From positions 98,416 through 162,415 of the forward strand of contig JABANP010000079.1 in the NCBI GenBank assembly GCA_013115135.1: DNA of 64,000 bases, written 5' to 3'. Below are positions 1 to 11,674 of the stretch, in pieces. The translations under genes and the position numbers were made by a program. The notes beneath the pieces are model-generated. The model was given only the letters and a program-made list of their open reading frames with translations, ran no database searches and was not told where the DNA came from. Origin of the DNA: Perkinsus olseni. Taxonomy: Eukaryota; Perkinsozoa; Perkinsida; Perkinsidae. Each line of letters opens with the position of its first letter. The first letter of the stretch is position 1.

Positions 1-2296
1 ACCAACACCCGCTCTATCGCCTCTGCCGCTGCATCACACTGCAGCCGCATACGTCCCACATCACACCCACTTTCCGCTGCAACTATTCGACTCAATGCCT
101 CGGTGACCTCGGGGCTTTCGGCTGTCAGTGTGTCATAAGAAGCGACGACCGATCGAGAGCAGTCGTGGATGTCCTTGAGGAGGGCTATGTTGGCGTTGCC
201 AGTCTGCAAGTACTGAACCTAGAAACACCTCGAACGAATGATGCATGACTGAGATCACAATCACGCGAGACATTCCGTGATATGCCAGCATCAACATTGG
301 ATACGTTAGAGGACAGGTCGGGAAGCGCAACCGGACGGGTAATACCATCTTCGGGACGTTGGTTGGTCTGAGCTGGGGCAGCGGACTCCTCATCGTCCGC
401 AGGAACGACAGCAGGTGTCTCATGTCGTCAACGTACGCCCCCGAGGGTGGTCTCAGCAACCACCGTCGAGCGAATCTCATGGTGTGAGCAGGAGCTGCTG
501 GAGGCAGCAAACTGTGTACCTAGAAGAGAAGGAACCCTGCTGCCAAGGGACCCCCCCGATTAGATCTACGCGGATGGTCGCTTGTCGGTATACCGAGACA
601 AAACGACATATGCTGGAGAAACAACACAGCGTATAAGCCCTGGGCGAAGGGTTGTGCCGCTGACACTGAAACGCCTCTGTAAACTACGTGCACTGTTGCA
701 AAGTAACTTCCCTCAGGCATACTCACCAGATCCGGCACTCCCCCCTCGGACCCCCTCCCACCAAGAGGGCCATCGCTGCCCCCTGCCGATCTCCCCCCGA
801 AGGTAATACCAACACAGTTGATGGCATCGGTGTAGGGCGGGGCTAGACCAGAAGGCCCCTTAGTGGTCCGCTCAACAGCCCTGAACTCATCGATAACTTT
901 ATCCCCCTCAGAGGCCAACGACAGGCAGAAGGCCTCCTCTGACACCTTCCTCAAGACAGCATCAACAAAGCCGCCCACACCATCTAGCATCGGACACTCC
1001 ACAGGATCCAGGGACACTGCGAAGGCTGACGTAGGCTGAGAGAAGCGACAGGTGCTCAGCCGTCGTGGCCTCTATCGTCCTACCTGCCCTTCAGCAGCTT
1101 CCACTGGTAGCCAGGCTGGAGGTAGACCGATATCAGAGGACACTACCAACGGCAGGGCCGTGGCTCGATACCAACCAGATGCCTCCGCAAGGAGACCCAT
1201 CACGCCCTCTGGAGTAAGAGAAGGGTGCAGCGAGTACTCCCGGGCCTCTACTCTAACCTGAGTCGCGTGGCCTACTAAACACTACAGGAGAACTGGTCTA
1301 CCTGAACCACCGTGTAGGTCTCCTGGTCGGCACCTTCCGACTTGGGTTCTTCATAGAGGGCAAGTCGCGGGGCGGCTAGCCGTTCATCCTCCCTGAATGA
1401 CGGTCAAGCTATACAGCAAGTTGGCCACTCACAGCAGACCATCTACCGGAAGGACATGTCTTCGCCGTCCGCTAGAGTATTCTGTGCTACCATACCGCCG
1501 CCAACGTAAGTCGGATTTGCAGGTGACACCAGTTGAGAGAGATATCTGATACAACCGCCCTGAGCGGAGCGAAGCGATTCACGATTACACATTTCTACCG
1601 CTGCTTTCCTTTCCGCTTTCTCTCCGGTCCCTTATTGAAATCAGACTCATTGGCCTCCTCGTAGACCGCTGCCGAGAAGCCTCGCTCCGTCAAGGAGTCC
1701 AACACCATTTGAATTTGGTCCTTTCTAAAACCAACAACACATGCAGCCCATCTCTCAGGCCGCCCAGAAGCCTACTACCTGCAACCAGCCCTCGGCCGAC
1801 CTGCCATCGCGTTGAGGCCACAGTAGTTCACCAGCATCACTGCATCGACTCCATAGGTCTCATAGAAGTCCCCACACCGTACCAACTGTATCTGCCAGGA
1901 CCCCTCCTGACCCCCGGCCGAAACCTCCGACTGAGTGCCGAGTTGGGACTCGAACGTAGACGCGGCGATGGAATCCCCTAGCCAGGCTACCCACTCAGGC
2001 CGCCTGCGCTTGCCGTCCAGCGTGAAGTCCAGTAGGGACCCACTGCCACCAGCCGCCCTCCTCGATGGTGAAAGAAAGCCCAACTCGTTACTCTCAAGTG
2101 ACAACATCGGTACCTAACCCTCCGAATTCCAACCGTCAGGAATTACCCAAAGGATCGTGAACAATACCAGTTGCAACGCCGCTGGTCTATGCAATCGTTG
2201 TAGCCATCGACGGCAGGCCTCAGACACCCCCGTTGCTACGGGGCCCAGTCGCTGCCCCGAAAGGAAGCAGAGACCACCGCTGCCGCCGCACAACAT
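1..2296 (-). CDS. MSH1: MSH1-type mitochondrial MutS (partial, 3' end outside window)
   Basis: Mismatch-recognition ATPase of the MutS family, closest in layout to plant/protist MSH1, which guards organellar DNA. Read on the minus strand from ATG 2296, at least seven exons join in frame. The N-terminus is basic and amphipathic (RRWLQRLHRPAALQ), as for a mitochondrial presequence. The mismatch-binding domain has GDFYETYGVDAVMLV (about 1830-1880) and RAGCR, then TERGFSAAVYEEA, then RYLSQLVSPANPTYVGG. A connector domain follows, and the lever region LLPPAAPAHTMRFARRWLL (about 460-510) continues to base 1. Introns are about 50 nt; one at 1546-1598 carries a repeated intron element. The ATPase (Walker) part and any C-terminal nuclease lie beyond the window. 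The GDFYE...AGCP-like order and the RRWLL lever fit MSH1 better than eukaryotic MSH2-6. Family assignment is firm; the subfamily is inference. Confidence 0.85.
1546..1598 (-). repeat. Intron with repeated cgcttcgctccgct core (copy 1)
   Basis: This 53-nt GT..AG intron of the MSH1-like gene contains tgaatcgcttcgctccgct followed by agggcg. The same block, in the same orientation and in the same place in the intron, occurs in the intron at 2634-2683 of the neighbouring unrelated gene. Removing the intron restores the coding frame (KQR joined to YLSQLVSP). Confidence 0.75.
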
Positions 2297-2424
2297 ACTG
2301 AGCTGCACCAACTCCCTCCATCAGCCCAATGCCAACACAACAGCACCAACGATCACAACATCATAGTAACTTCACCTTCCATGCTCCTCTCCCTGCTCGG
2401 CCAGGGTCCCCGTTCCCAAAGCTG

Positions 2425-5400
2425 TCACTGTCCACTCGGCAGCGACTTCAGCCGTTCGGTGTCACTTCCGTTATCAGCACGCTGGGGCCCTTGATTCTTC
2501 TTCCTCTCCTCTTCCTCCTTCTTCAGCTTGGCCGCAGCAGCCGCTGCCTCCGCGGCCTCCAGCTCAAGACGCGCCCTCAGAGTTGGATGCTTCAGTATTG
2601 TCGACACTCGAGGTATCCAACCATTCACTAAACCTGCACCACGCCCTAGCGGAGCGAAGCGATTCATGAATACCACTTTTCACCTGGTCTGGCCTGCAGG
2701 ACGTAGTTGACAATTTCCTTGCTACTAACCGGAGGGTGAACGATCTCGTCCATGACCTCAACCTGATCGGCCACAGCAGCTGGACTCCGACCCATCCGCC
2801 AATCATCTCCTCACCATTTCCCTCAGCTCCATACTCTCTCGCAGCTCCTCGTCCGTCACCCTCGACAAGACCGCCTTCACCATACCAAAACTGACCTCTC
2901 CCCCCGCCTCTATCACCCCCTTCAGGTAGTCCAGGACGTAGACTATGGCCGGGATGCATATCAATATCGCCCTACTCCGACTGAGGGCCGAGCGACCCTC
3001 ACTGCTGGCCTCAGCTGCTGCTTCTAGCCTGACCAAACCCTCTAGCCACTCCAAGGTGCTTCGATACCTGCCGCGACATTCGACCATACACCCGCCATGC
3101 CTCCTCACCACTCCTGCCTCCTCCGAGGCCTCTCTGAATGAAAGTAGCTGTCCAGCATATTCCCTTCATTGTCCAATCGAAGTCGCCGCAGTACCACCTC
3201 GGGCCGTCTGCGAACCACTGATGCTGCCAACGATCTCAGCCTCCAAACTCACCGAAACGATGTGGATAGCCCGTGGTCCTCCTTCCCTTCCCTCTTCAGT
3301 AACCTCTCCAGCTCCGCAGCCAGCCCCTTCTCCAGTAGCTGCCGCCTGAAGAAGGCACTCGATATGTCAAGACGCTCAGAGCAAGCTGCCTGCCTGCGGG
3401 CGGCACTCCTCCCTCTGTCCAGTTCCATGAACCTCAGCGCCCCCATCACCTTTATCCGCCTCCTTACGCAGCTTAGCCGAACGACCCTAACGAGGGAATG
3501 AGCAGCCCTCTCCCCACCCAGGCCTCCCTCCAACCCACCCGCAACCGCACCAGGATGCTGTCATAGGCGGAAGTATCCTCCAGCCCCGTCCTCTCCGGCA
3601 GCTCGATCTCAGGCAGCACCGTCTCCCATGACCAATCCGACCAAGCCGAAGGACCACCGCTGACGGAAGCCGCGGACTGTGGCTTTCTCCGCCGCTGAGT
3701 CCTCAACTATGATCAGCGGAGGGGGCCGCCGGCCTTTCCCTGCGGTCCTGAACTTCGCCCAATGAGCTCAGAGAGGGCGGCGTTGCATTACCAGACACCT
3801 ACGAAGCAAGTCTCGAGGTACCGAAGTCACTTAGTTTTCACCTCTAAAGGCTTGGCCGTCTCGACGGCGGATCTCTGCGGGATTTTGGGGAGGGAAGGTA
3901 AACCTTCAGCATCAGTCGACATAACAGAAAGTCTCCGCGGACTCGACATTGGCGATGAGGCGAGACTGCCCCGCCTGGGGGTCGCCAGACTGGACCTCCT
4001 CGAACTCATCCCACCAAGGCTAGCCCTCCTCAACTGCAGGGAGCCCAAGAACCTCCCCACCAGAGACGTGCGTCGTAGGCTAGACTGAAAGGCGAACTCA
4101 GCACGCTCGCCTGGCATCACTCTACCACCCACCCTTCGCCGAGGACGTCGCTTTGGCCGCGGCTCCGAGGCCAGATAGTACCTACTTCACGTGTGCCAGG
4201 CTAGCACCCCTTCCACCATCACTACCCTTTGCCCCGCATCTCCCTCTTCTTCTCTTCCTGAACCCTATCCAGCCCCTTATCAATCCTGTCCGTCCACGAC
4301 ACTTCCTCCTTCGGTCCATACTCCTACACAAGCACTGTGGCAAACTGTGATAAGACAAGCTTCCCACCTCCCCTCTCTCCGCTGCTGTTGCTGCCGCTAT
4401 GGCCTCGCCTAACCTCAGCAGCTCCTCCTCCCCGCCCGTCGGCTCATTAGCCCTGCGATAATACCATCAACAACAGCCTGGCTTCTTCGAACGGCGAGGC
4501 CCGCCCACCTCAGATGGTCCTCGACACCGATCAGCTGAACAGGCAAAGGCTCCAAAGACCTCCCCTGCGCTGAGCTGTAGTAAAGCGTCATATCCTGTCG
4601 GCTGGACAGTGCTTCCTCTGCTACTGGAATCTTCGACCGGTGACAACGATGACACAGCCTTGCTCTGCTACCCTACAGGGACGTCATCGCATAGAGTCAA
4701 CGAGGGATCAGAGTCCAGATGCGATCGAGGGGAAGAGTCCCTTCCATCTCACCCGATGCGAGGCTAGAGTGCGGTCGGTGAAGAGCTGCTCGAGTGTCCT
4801 ATACTCCTCGTCCTTCTGTATTCTATCCAAGTGCTGCCATGGCAGCCTGGCAGTCACCGCCGACTTCCGAGCACAATGAGAGCAGCCTTCCAACGCCCGA
4901 TGCCTGGTCGGATCGAAGCCGTACGCCCGCCCCGGAAATTTATTCTCGACCGCCTGGACTCGTCTATCGCTGCTCTTCACGCCTTGCCGGATCGCTACCA
5001 TGGCCAAATCGAGCTTGGGCAGAACGGGCTTGCGAGGTCGACGGTGTTGGGACGGCTGAAGATATCTTTTCCTAATCAGCACCATTACCAACCCGCATCC
5101 GCAAGATTTGTCTATGCTCACTTTCTAACAGCACCCGAGGTTGACTGTCCCTGCACAGAAGGAGTCCCCTCCCCTTGAGACGCCACAGGAGCCCCCGACC
5201 GTCGACCGGGACGAGGCCTCTGCTACACTCCGAGGGGTCACTCCGCTGGACCCTCCGATCGAACGACTGCCGACCTTTGAACCTTCACAGAACGACTCCT
5301 CCCCCAACAGACCAGTACTCATAACAACGCTCTACTATCCAGCCACGACGCTAATCGTCGAAAGAAGCTGCACCTGGCGAACGATAATCCTCTCACCTTT

Positions 5401-5682
5401 GGTAGGAGTCCTTGGCGTCGGACTGGACAGCACACCAGACTCAGCATCGGTTACACCTACTTTACACCATCCTTTTCACATCCCACCCTCCCCCTCCTAC
5501 TCCTTCTGGTCCTGCCCATCTCCCGCGTGACAGCCTCCGGTCCTGTCTATCAGCGTAGTATGCTCATCATCGATGGTATCCATATCCACTGGCGCTATAC
5601 GGTCCATGTCCCGCTCAGTGAACTGGACCGCTGGACCGTCATCATCAATGCCCAACATCGTGTCCCATCGAGCCAGGAGCAT
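2425..5682 (-). CDS. Unknown multi-exon protein, Ser/Arg-rich middle, charged C-terminus
   Basis: Not recognised. The model starts at ATG 5682 (MLLARWDTMLG, acidic), and about nine exons with codon-like composition can be followed to TGA at 2425. A region near 3830-4130 repeats a basophilic kinase-site pattern (RRTSL, RRASL, RRSSL, RRGSL, RRLSV). A helical part follows near 2810-3100 (YLKGVIEAGGEVSFGMVKAV). The last exon has an Ala/Glu/Lys helix (LEAAEAAAAAAKLKKEEEE), probably a coiled coil. The last intron, 2634-2683, is the second copy of the repeated intron element. It ends 129 bp upstream of the MSH1-like start on the same strand. Several inner junctions are unsure, and it could be two genes. 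The repeated RRxS sites suggest a phosphoprotein, but nothing shows its function. Confidence 0.5.
2634..2683 (-). repeat. Intron with repeated cgcttcgctccgct core (copy 2)
   Basis: This 50-nt GT..AG intron joins LQARP to GLVNGWIPRV in the unknown Ser/Arg-rich gene. It shares tgaatcgcttcgctccgct and the following agggcg with the intron at 1546-1598, while the exons around the two introns are unrelated. Confidence 0.75.
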
Positions 5683-6068
5683 TGATCGGGAGAATATTAC
5701 TAAAGCGAGAGTCGGGAATGACACCGTTAGCTCGAGCCGACGCCACCACTGACACGCTATGCAGAAGAATTGCCAGCGCAATAATTGCTAACTAGAGTTC
5801 AACCTACTATTTCCTCTACGCTCCAAGCTTCAAGAGAAGAGTGCAACGAGACAGGTGCTTCTCAATCTCCACCTCCGTGCTCCCCCAAATTGAAAAACAC
5901 TACGCCCTGACGTTTCCACGGAAACAGTTCAAGCTCGTCTCCGCTTCTTAACATAAACAGTAGAGAAAGTTATACCACCAACGATAATCATCGCCTCAGT
6001 AGTTCAGAAGGCTGAAAGGGTAGTAAATTATTACAGTAACTATAAATTGGTGACAACAATTCTCATCA
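5683..6068. other. Intergenic, transaldolase 3' side
   Basis: About 390 bp between the 3' end of transaldolase and the start of the unknown gene; both lie on the minus strand. It is AT-richer than the flanking genes, with runs such as gaaaaacac and taaattattacag. I see no conserved ORF or RNA gene. It should hold the transaldolase polyadenylation region and the promoter of the next gene. Confidence 0.5.
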
Positions 6069-7335
6069 TCACTCTTCGGCCAGCTTAGCTCGGACCAAAT
6101 CCTTCAGCTTCTGCAAGTCCTTGTTGAAGTTACGAAGGCCCTCAGCCAACTTCTCAGTCGCGCAGGCGTCCTCGTTCAACATCCAACGGAATTGAGCTTC
6201 GGTGAGATCGTCAAGCTTCGGGGAATCCGACTCGGCCGTCTCAGCGTTGAGGTACATCTTCATGCCGCTAACATCAGTGTTGTCCTGCAACTCCTTGAGG
6301 AGCTTAGGGGAGATGGTGAGCTTATCACAGCCAGCGAGGCCGCGGATCTCATCAGTATTACGGAATGAGGCGCCCATGACGATGGTGTTGTAGCCGTACT
6401 TCTTGTAGTAGTTATAAATCTTCCTTACCGATTGTACGCCAGGGTCCTCGTCCATGGCATACGATGTCTTACCGGTACTCTTCTTGTACCAGTCGAGAAT
6501 ACGACCAACGAATGGCGAGATCAAGGTAGCGCCGGCTTGGGCAGCAGCGACAGCCTAAAAGGGAAAGGAATCTTAACTCGACCCATGCAAGATACAAAGC
6601 AGGTCCAATTACCTGTGGGAAGGAGAAAAGAAGAGTCATATTGCAATGAATTCCTTCCTTCTCCAACTCCTTGCAGGCCTGGATGCACTCCCATGTTGAA
6701 GCCATCTTGATGAGGATACGATCACGGGATATGCCCATGGACTCGTACCTGACCGAAATCACCATCATCCGTATACCACTCCAACCGCAACTCCCTTACA
6801 TCTTAATAAGCTTCCTCGCCTTATTCAAACTAGCATCCTTATCGAAGGACAAGTTGGCATCGCACTCAGTAGAGACGTAGCCGTCAACGATCTGGAGGAT
6901 CTCATAACCGAAGCTGACAGCCAACTGGTCACAGACCTGAAAGCAACAGCCAGATAAGCCCGGCAGCCCATCACACAGGGGGCCTCCCTACCTCGTCAAC
7001 CAGGGCTTCCCCGGTGAGGTTCTGTGCCTTAGCGTTCTTGATGGCCTTATTCATAACCTGCGCATACTCGGGCATCTGAGCAGCCTGGTACAGCAGAGTG
7101 GGGTTGGTAGTGGCATCATCTGGACGGAACTGCTTGATCTTATCAAAATCGCCTAAAACCAGCAAGACCAAGTCCTACACCGTTAACCCAATACGAACCA
7201 GTTCCTACCGGTATCAGCGACGACGGAAGTCATCTCCTTCAAGGCGTCCAACTGGTTGGCAGCATCGAGCTTCTTGGCCTTCTTGGGAGAGGTGGCAGCA
7301 GGATGCTCACTGGCAAGATTCTTAGGGGACGGCAT
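6069..7335 (-). CDS. TAL: Transaldolase
   Basis: Pentose-phosphate enzyme moving a dihydroxyacetone unit between sedoheptulose-7-P and glyceraldehyde-3-P, normally cytosolic. Five exons (7335-7209, 7152-6992, 6936-6800, 6748-6613, 6554-6069) give 1047 nt with no break, a 348-residue protein, which is the usual family length. Signature 1 is [13 protein letters not shown]. The Schiff-base lysine lies in [11 protein letters not shown], and the barrel end has [11 protein letters not shown] and [12 protein letters not shown]. The N-terminus ([20 protein letters not shown]) is polar with no targeting peptide. Introns are 51-58 nt. The start faces the PP2C gene across 144 bp, so both probably share a divergent promoter. 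The call is certain. Confidence 0.97.
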
Positions 7336-7479
7336 TACAACAACGATTAGTATAAATAATAATTCTAACAGCGCAACTTCATCTACCCATAAATACCATA
7401 CGGACAGTACGCTTCCCTACCTCTCTAGCTTCGGCTGTCTTATCACATAGCTGAGCCGTGGGGCGCGCGCGGGTCAAAA
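7336..7479. promoter_or_regulatory. Divergent promoter between transaldolase and PP2C
   Basis: 144 bp separate the two opposed ATGs. Next to the PP2C start is ggggcgcgcgcgggtcaaaa, directly followed by ATGGCGGAGCG. Similar GCGCG blocks beside A/T runs occur near other gene starts (43975-44000 and 59140-59170). No TATA box is evident. The promoter role is inferred from position only. Confidence 0.4.
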
Positions 7480-9628
7480 ATGGCGGAGCGAAGCAGATCG
7501 GCGAAACTTTCTTCGCCGGTGGCTGCCGCTCGGAGTAGATCGACTATTACCACCCTTAGACCGTCCTTTTCCCTTCCCTCTCCTATGTCCTGCCTCAGCG
7601 CTCCCATCTCCCCCTCTGAGAAGGCCTCTTCCCCGCTTGCTGTCACCGTCACGGCCTCTCGTCGTAGCCGAAGACTCAGCCTTGCTTCCGTAGAGGGGGC
7701 TAAGGAAGTGGCTGATAATGATGATAATAGGTGAGTCCAGCCAGCCTGATGGTCCACAGTATTCTTTACTGTTCTCAGAGGATTCGTCTCCTGCAGTCTG
7801 CTTGACCTTCTTGCGTCATCCTCGAGTAGTGCTGGTCAGAACAAGGAGAACAGTTACAGTACACCATTTTATCCGTGCCAGCCTTGACCTATTCTGTATC
7901 TTGCCAGGAGGTAACATGGATTCCCCCATCCTAGCCCGTAGCACGGCTGGCGTCAAACCAGTGAAGCCATTGACCCGTTCATCCTCTCGTCGTGGCAGCA
8001 GACGCTTCTCCATCGGATCAACCACCGACAAGATGATGCACAAACAGGAGAGCTTCGGCGACAAGGACTTGCTGTAACCTCCACTCCAATCGCCCTCCCA
8101 CGACCAGCCCTCCTCAGCACCCAAGGTGACTCCGATCACTTCAGAAGCAGTTTGGTGGGCTTTGCATGCAAGAAGGGGCTGAAGCCAGTCAGTAAGTGCC
8201 TCCTCATACCACCCCTCTCCCAACTCATCTCTGCTCTAGGTCCCAACCAGGATTCCTTCCTGGTAATTCGCGTAGAAGGCGACGTATCGATTTACGGTGT
8301 GTTTGACGGTCACGGCAAGAAGGGCCATGATGTTAGTAATTACGTCAAAGAGCATCTTCCCAAGCATCTCGTTGGTGTAAGAAGCACGAGCCTCTGCCGC
8401 GGCACTCGGACTTGAGTGCCTGGCATTCAGCACCCTCTTCCGCTCCGACCCCTGCTCGGCCCTCCGTGACGCCTTCCTCGCTACACAGCAAATGTTGGAA
8501 AAGACCACTCGTGACGGCACCCTGGACGCAGCTGTGTCCGGGACAACCTGTAAGATACTCTTGAGTTCATTCGTACTCGTCTACTCCAGGTACGGTCATC
8601 CTTCACTTTGAGAAGGACGAGGTCTCGCCAACAGGCAGTCAGTGCCTTTACATCGCTCACGTCGGAGACAGTCGGTGTGTGCTGGCTCAGAGGAGCTCTG
8701 CCACTGCAGGCCTCGTAGCTGTCGATCTTACTCAAGATCACAAGCCAGGTGGATCTTGATCTCCCTCCTGCTGCGATCAAGTCCTCCCTGGCCGGTTCAG
8801 ACCTGCCGTTGGAGCGTGCTCGCATCATCGCCAGGGGCGGCGCCGTTCATAAGCGTCCACACGACGTCAGCCATCGAGTTTACGTGCAAGGGAAACCCTA
8901 TCCTGGTTTGGCCATGTCCAGGGCTCTAGGTGGGCATCCTGCCGCTGGCCCTCGTCGTCCCATCGTACTGGTCGCAGGCGACCTTGTCGGCTACTATGAT
9001 GCTGGGGTGTCCGCCGAACCTGAGACCTGCCGTCGGGAGCTGCGGAATGAGGAGCAAGGTGTGTCTTCGTGGCGACGTTCTGAACTCGGCTCTCCAGCGA
9101 GTGCTCCTCAGAAGAAGCAGATTCCACTGCTCCAAGTTCCCCACCTGCAGGTGGGTCCTCATCGGGCGGCGGTAGCACCCCTTTTGTAAGCCCAGCGAGC
9201 GAGCCATCCCGTCTGCTTCCCACCGACTGCCCTCCGGCTGAGCACCACAAGCAACGGCAGCAGCAGTGGGCGTCGAAGTCCTGGCGTTTTGAGCCCCCAG
9301 GTCGACATCGACATGAAGAGAATCGACCGAAATGTTGACAAATTCTTGGTGAGATGGTCGGCCCCTTCGTTGTGAAGGAGCTCTGCCTGCGACAGGTGCT
9401 CTGCTCGGATGGGGTATGGGAGTTCATCTCCTCGCAAGAAGCGGTTGACTTCGTGTCTCAGTATACCCCACAGCATTCAATGGAGGCCGCCCACGACCTA
9501 GCGAAGGAGAGCTGGAGGCGTTGGATCCATGTGGGCCCTCTCACCCAGTGCTTTCCGACAGAGCTGTCTTTCAGGAGGAGGACGGCACAGTAGTGGACGA
9601 CATTACCAGCGTTGTCATCCATCTCTGA
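7480..9628 (+). CDS. PP2C-type (PPM) Ser/Thr phosphatase
   Basis: Mn/Mg-dependent protein phosphatase of the PPM family. About ten exons with introns near 45-60 nt join in frame. Metal-binding and family motifs appear in order: NQDSF, YGVFDGHGKKGHDVSNYV, YIAHVGDSRCVLA, LTQDHKPDLPLERARI (across a 54-nt intron), HRVYVQGKPYPGLAMSRALG and VLCSDGVWEFISS, ending ITSVVIHL and TGA at 9626. The GKKGHDVS form is typical of apicomplexan and dinoflagellate members. Before the domain is a Ser/Arg-rich leader with RRSRRLSLASVE and RRGSRRFSIGS. The junction after the first exon is not clean, so the true start may be ATG 7916 instead of 7480. A Gly/Ser/Gln-rich insert precedes the last third. No signal peptide. 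Confidence 0.9.
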
Positions 9629-9993
9629 TGAATCCCTTTGTAACAGCTGTACGATACCTTCCCCCAGTGTACTCTTAGATGAAGCATTCTTTATTTTGTA
9701 ATAAACCTTCCCCCATACTGACGGTTACTGGCAATCTGCATTTGTTAAACTAGCCTTACTATAGTATCTTAAGTGTACAGTAATAACATGAAGCAACGTC
9801 ATCATCATCATCGACAGCAGCCCAATCAGCTGTCTTCGTTATTACCTCACTATTGAAGCTTATGTATCATCGTCTGCAACAGTTTCATCATTCTCAGTAG
9901 CATGCCTACTGATCAACATGGAGTGTTCATCAACCCCCAAGCCTTGTTGTGTCACCAGTCGGGAGGCTCGTCCAATCGGTCGTAGTTGGTATA
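9629..9993. other. Intergenic, PP2C 3' region
   Basis: 365 bp downstream of PP2C and upstream of the ubiquitin-like gene on the same strand. It is AT-rich with a short tca-type trinucleotide run (catcatcatcatc near 9799). No ORF or RNA gene is supported. Confidence 0.5.
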
Positions 9994-11332
9994 ATGCTAA
10001 CAGTAGTGCAAGGAAAAGAGAAGCATAACTTCACCCTAGACGACCACACTCGGGTATCCGACGTTAAAGCGCAGCTCGAACCTATTACCGGCGTACCAGT
10101 AAGTCACTTCGGAAATGGAACAAGATCGAACGAAGCTGAGAGCAGGCGAAAGGGCAACGACTTTTGGTGAAGGGAAAGGAGCGAGATGATTCCGTCGTCC
10201 TCTCGTCTATCGGTGTTAAGGCGGGCTCGAAGGTCATGCTGCTGTTCACGAAGGAGTACCAGGTGGTAACGAAGTGGTACGTAGTGTGGTCGTTACGATA
10301 ATTTCAGGCAAGAGCGTTTTCAAGACCAGCTGTTTCGAACAAGGACTCCACTGATACAGGTAGCTTGCTATCGTGAACTTGCGTTCGATGGTGTTGAGGA
10401 GGTTTTTCAGAGGGTTCTGGTGGGCCTCTGGCGGAGCAGCACACGATACCGGCCATCGTGGAGATCACCGTGGGGAGGCGAGGGTGACTCGGTAAGAGTG
10501 TTAGATGTTACGCTGGTGACCGCTCCTTCTCAGCCCTATGCTGTGTTGATGATTAAAAGCGGGTCGAAGGAGCATGCTGGGCGATACCATGTTAAGTGCA
10601 TGAACGGGAACGTTACAATGCGGGACGTGAAGGAGGCTATTGGCCGGACCACGAGTAGGACTCCAGCGACGGCTGGGAGGATTTGGTCTCCGATCAGGTG
10701 TCAAACCACAGTATATGCGGTTACTTGCTAAAGGGCGACAGGTATGTTACTGAATCGCCGCTTTCGAGTGTATCCGAAGTCGACGCAGGTGCCTGACGAG
10801 AGCACCATTGAAGAGGTCGCTGGTCCCCAGAGCACTCTGGAGATGCTCGATGCTGTTCAAGTACGGCTACCACATGCAGGTAACAGGACTGCTTCCGCGT
10901 CACACCCCGTTTAACCCCCTCATGAAGGTTGAGGGCTCGGTATGGCTGAAGCAGAGGCAGGATGAGATGAGCAGCCTCAAGGCGAAGTTGGACCGCATGG
11001 AGAACTCGTTGAACCACAGAGGAGGGGATCTTGCTGAATTCTTGGTAACGTCTTCTTGCCTCAAGGACGCTCGACGGCGCCCGGCGGGCTCAGAATATTC
11101 CTGCCATCCTTATCAGATGCAATTGACGAAAGTTGGGGAGGTCGTGGGGAGCTATCTGGAGTCCGTGGACCATGTACCGCCAGGCTCCAGCTGCCTGATG
11201 GGTCACGAGCTATCCTAATGCTAGGTAACAGTGAACGAGTCCTTGCTGCCCGAGATGAAGCGGTTGAAGGAAGATTTACTGGCTGCAGATGAGAAGGTTA
11301 AAGAGCTCAATAGTCGTGTGCCATTAATATGA
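9994..11332 (+). CDS. Protein with two ubiquitin-like domains and a helical C-terminus
   Basis: Starts at ATG 9994 (MLTVVQGKEKHNFTLDD) and ends at TGA 11330-11332. Removing roughly eight introns of 40-70 nt gives a first ubiquitin fold (strands LTVVQ..NFTL, helix VSDVKAQLEPITGVP, then QRLLVKGKERDDS, VVLSSIGVKAGSKVMLLF). A second diverged one follows (YAVLMIKSG.., VTMRDVKEAIG.., VKPQYMRLLAKGRQVPDE, STIEEVAG). The C-terminal ~100 residues are charged and probably coiled coil (WLKQRQDEMSSLKAKLDRME, LLPEMKRLKEDLLAADEKV). There is no C-terminal di-glycine, so these are integral ubiquitin-like domains rather than conjugated modifiers. The layout resembles shuttle or BAG-type co-chaperones, but no BAG or UBA motif could be confirmed. 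Junctions between the two domains are uncertain. Confidence 0.65.
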
Positions 11333-11674
11333 TTCCGAGTTTACGACTTGAGTTTGGTGTCTTTGTAACGGTTAGCACACAAAGGACCATTGCCCGTATA
11401 CGATCATGCTGACCACAACGCAACCAAAGGAGTAACTTTAACAGAAGTCTATCTCGGAACGAGGTGCAGCTTGGGCCCGCAGGTTAACAAAAAGTCAGAG
11501 TCGTTAAGACAGGGTCGTGACACTGGCCACGTTGGCTGAGCCACGCTTCCAGATATCGTCATCATGCGGAACTAACGATAACAAATGAAGGCTGCGAGCG
11601 GCAAGGGTTGTTTGAAAGACAGAAGACCGTTGACAATAACACAGCGCATCCACCGTCGCTAGTGTTGAGGGCGA
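11333..11674. other. Convergent intergenic region
   Basis: 342 bp between the 3' ends of the plus-strand ubiquitin-like gene and the minus-strand small secreted protein. I see no ORF, RNA or repeat in it. Confidence 0.5.
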
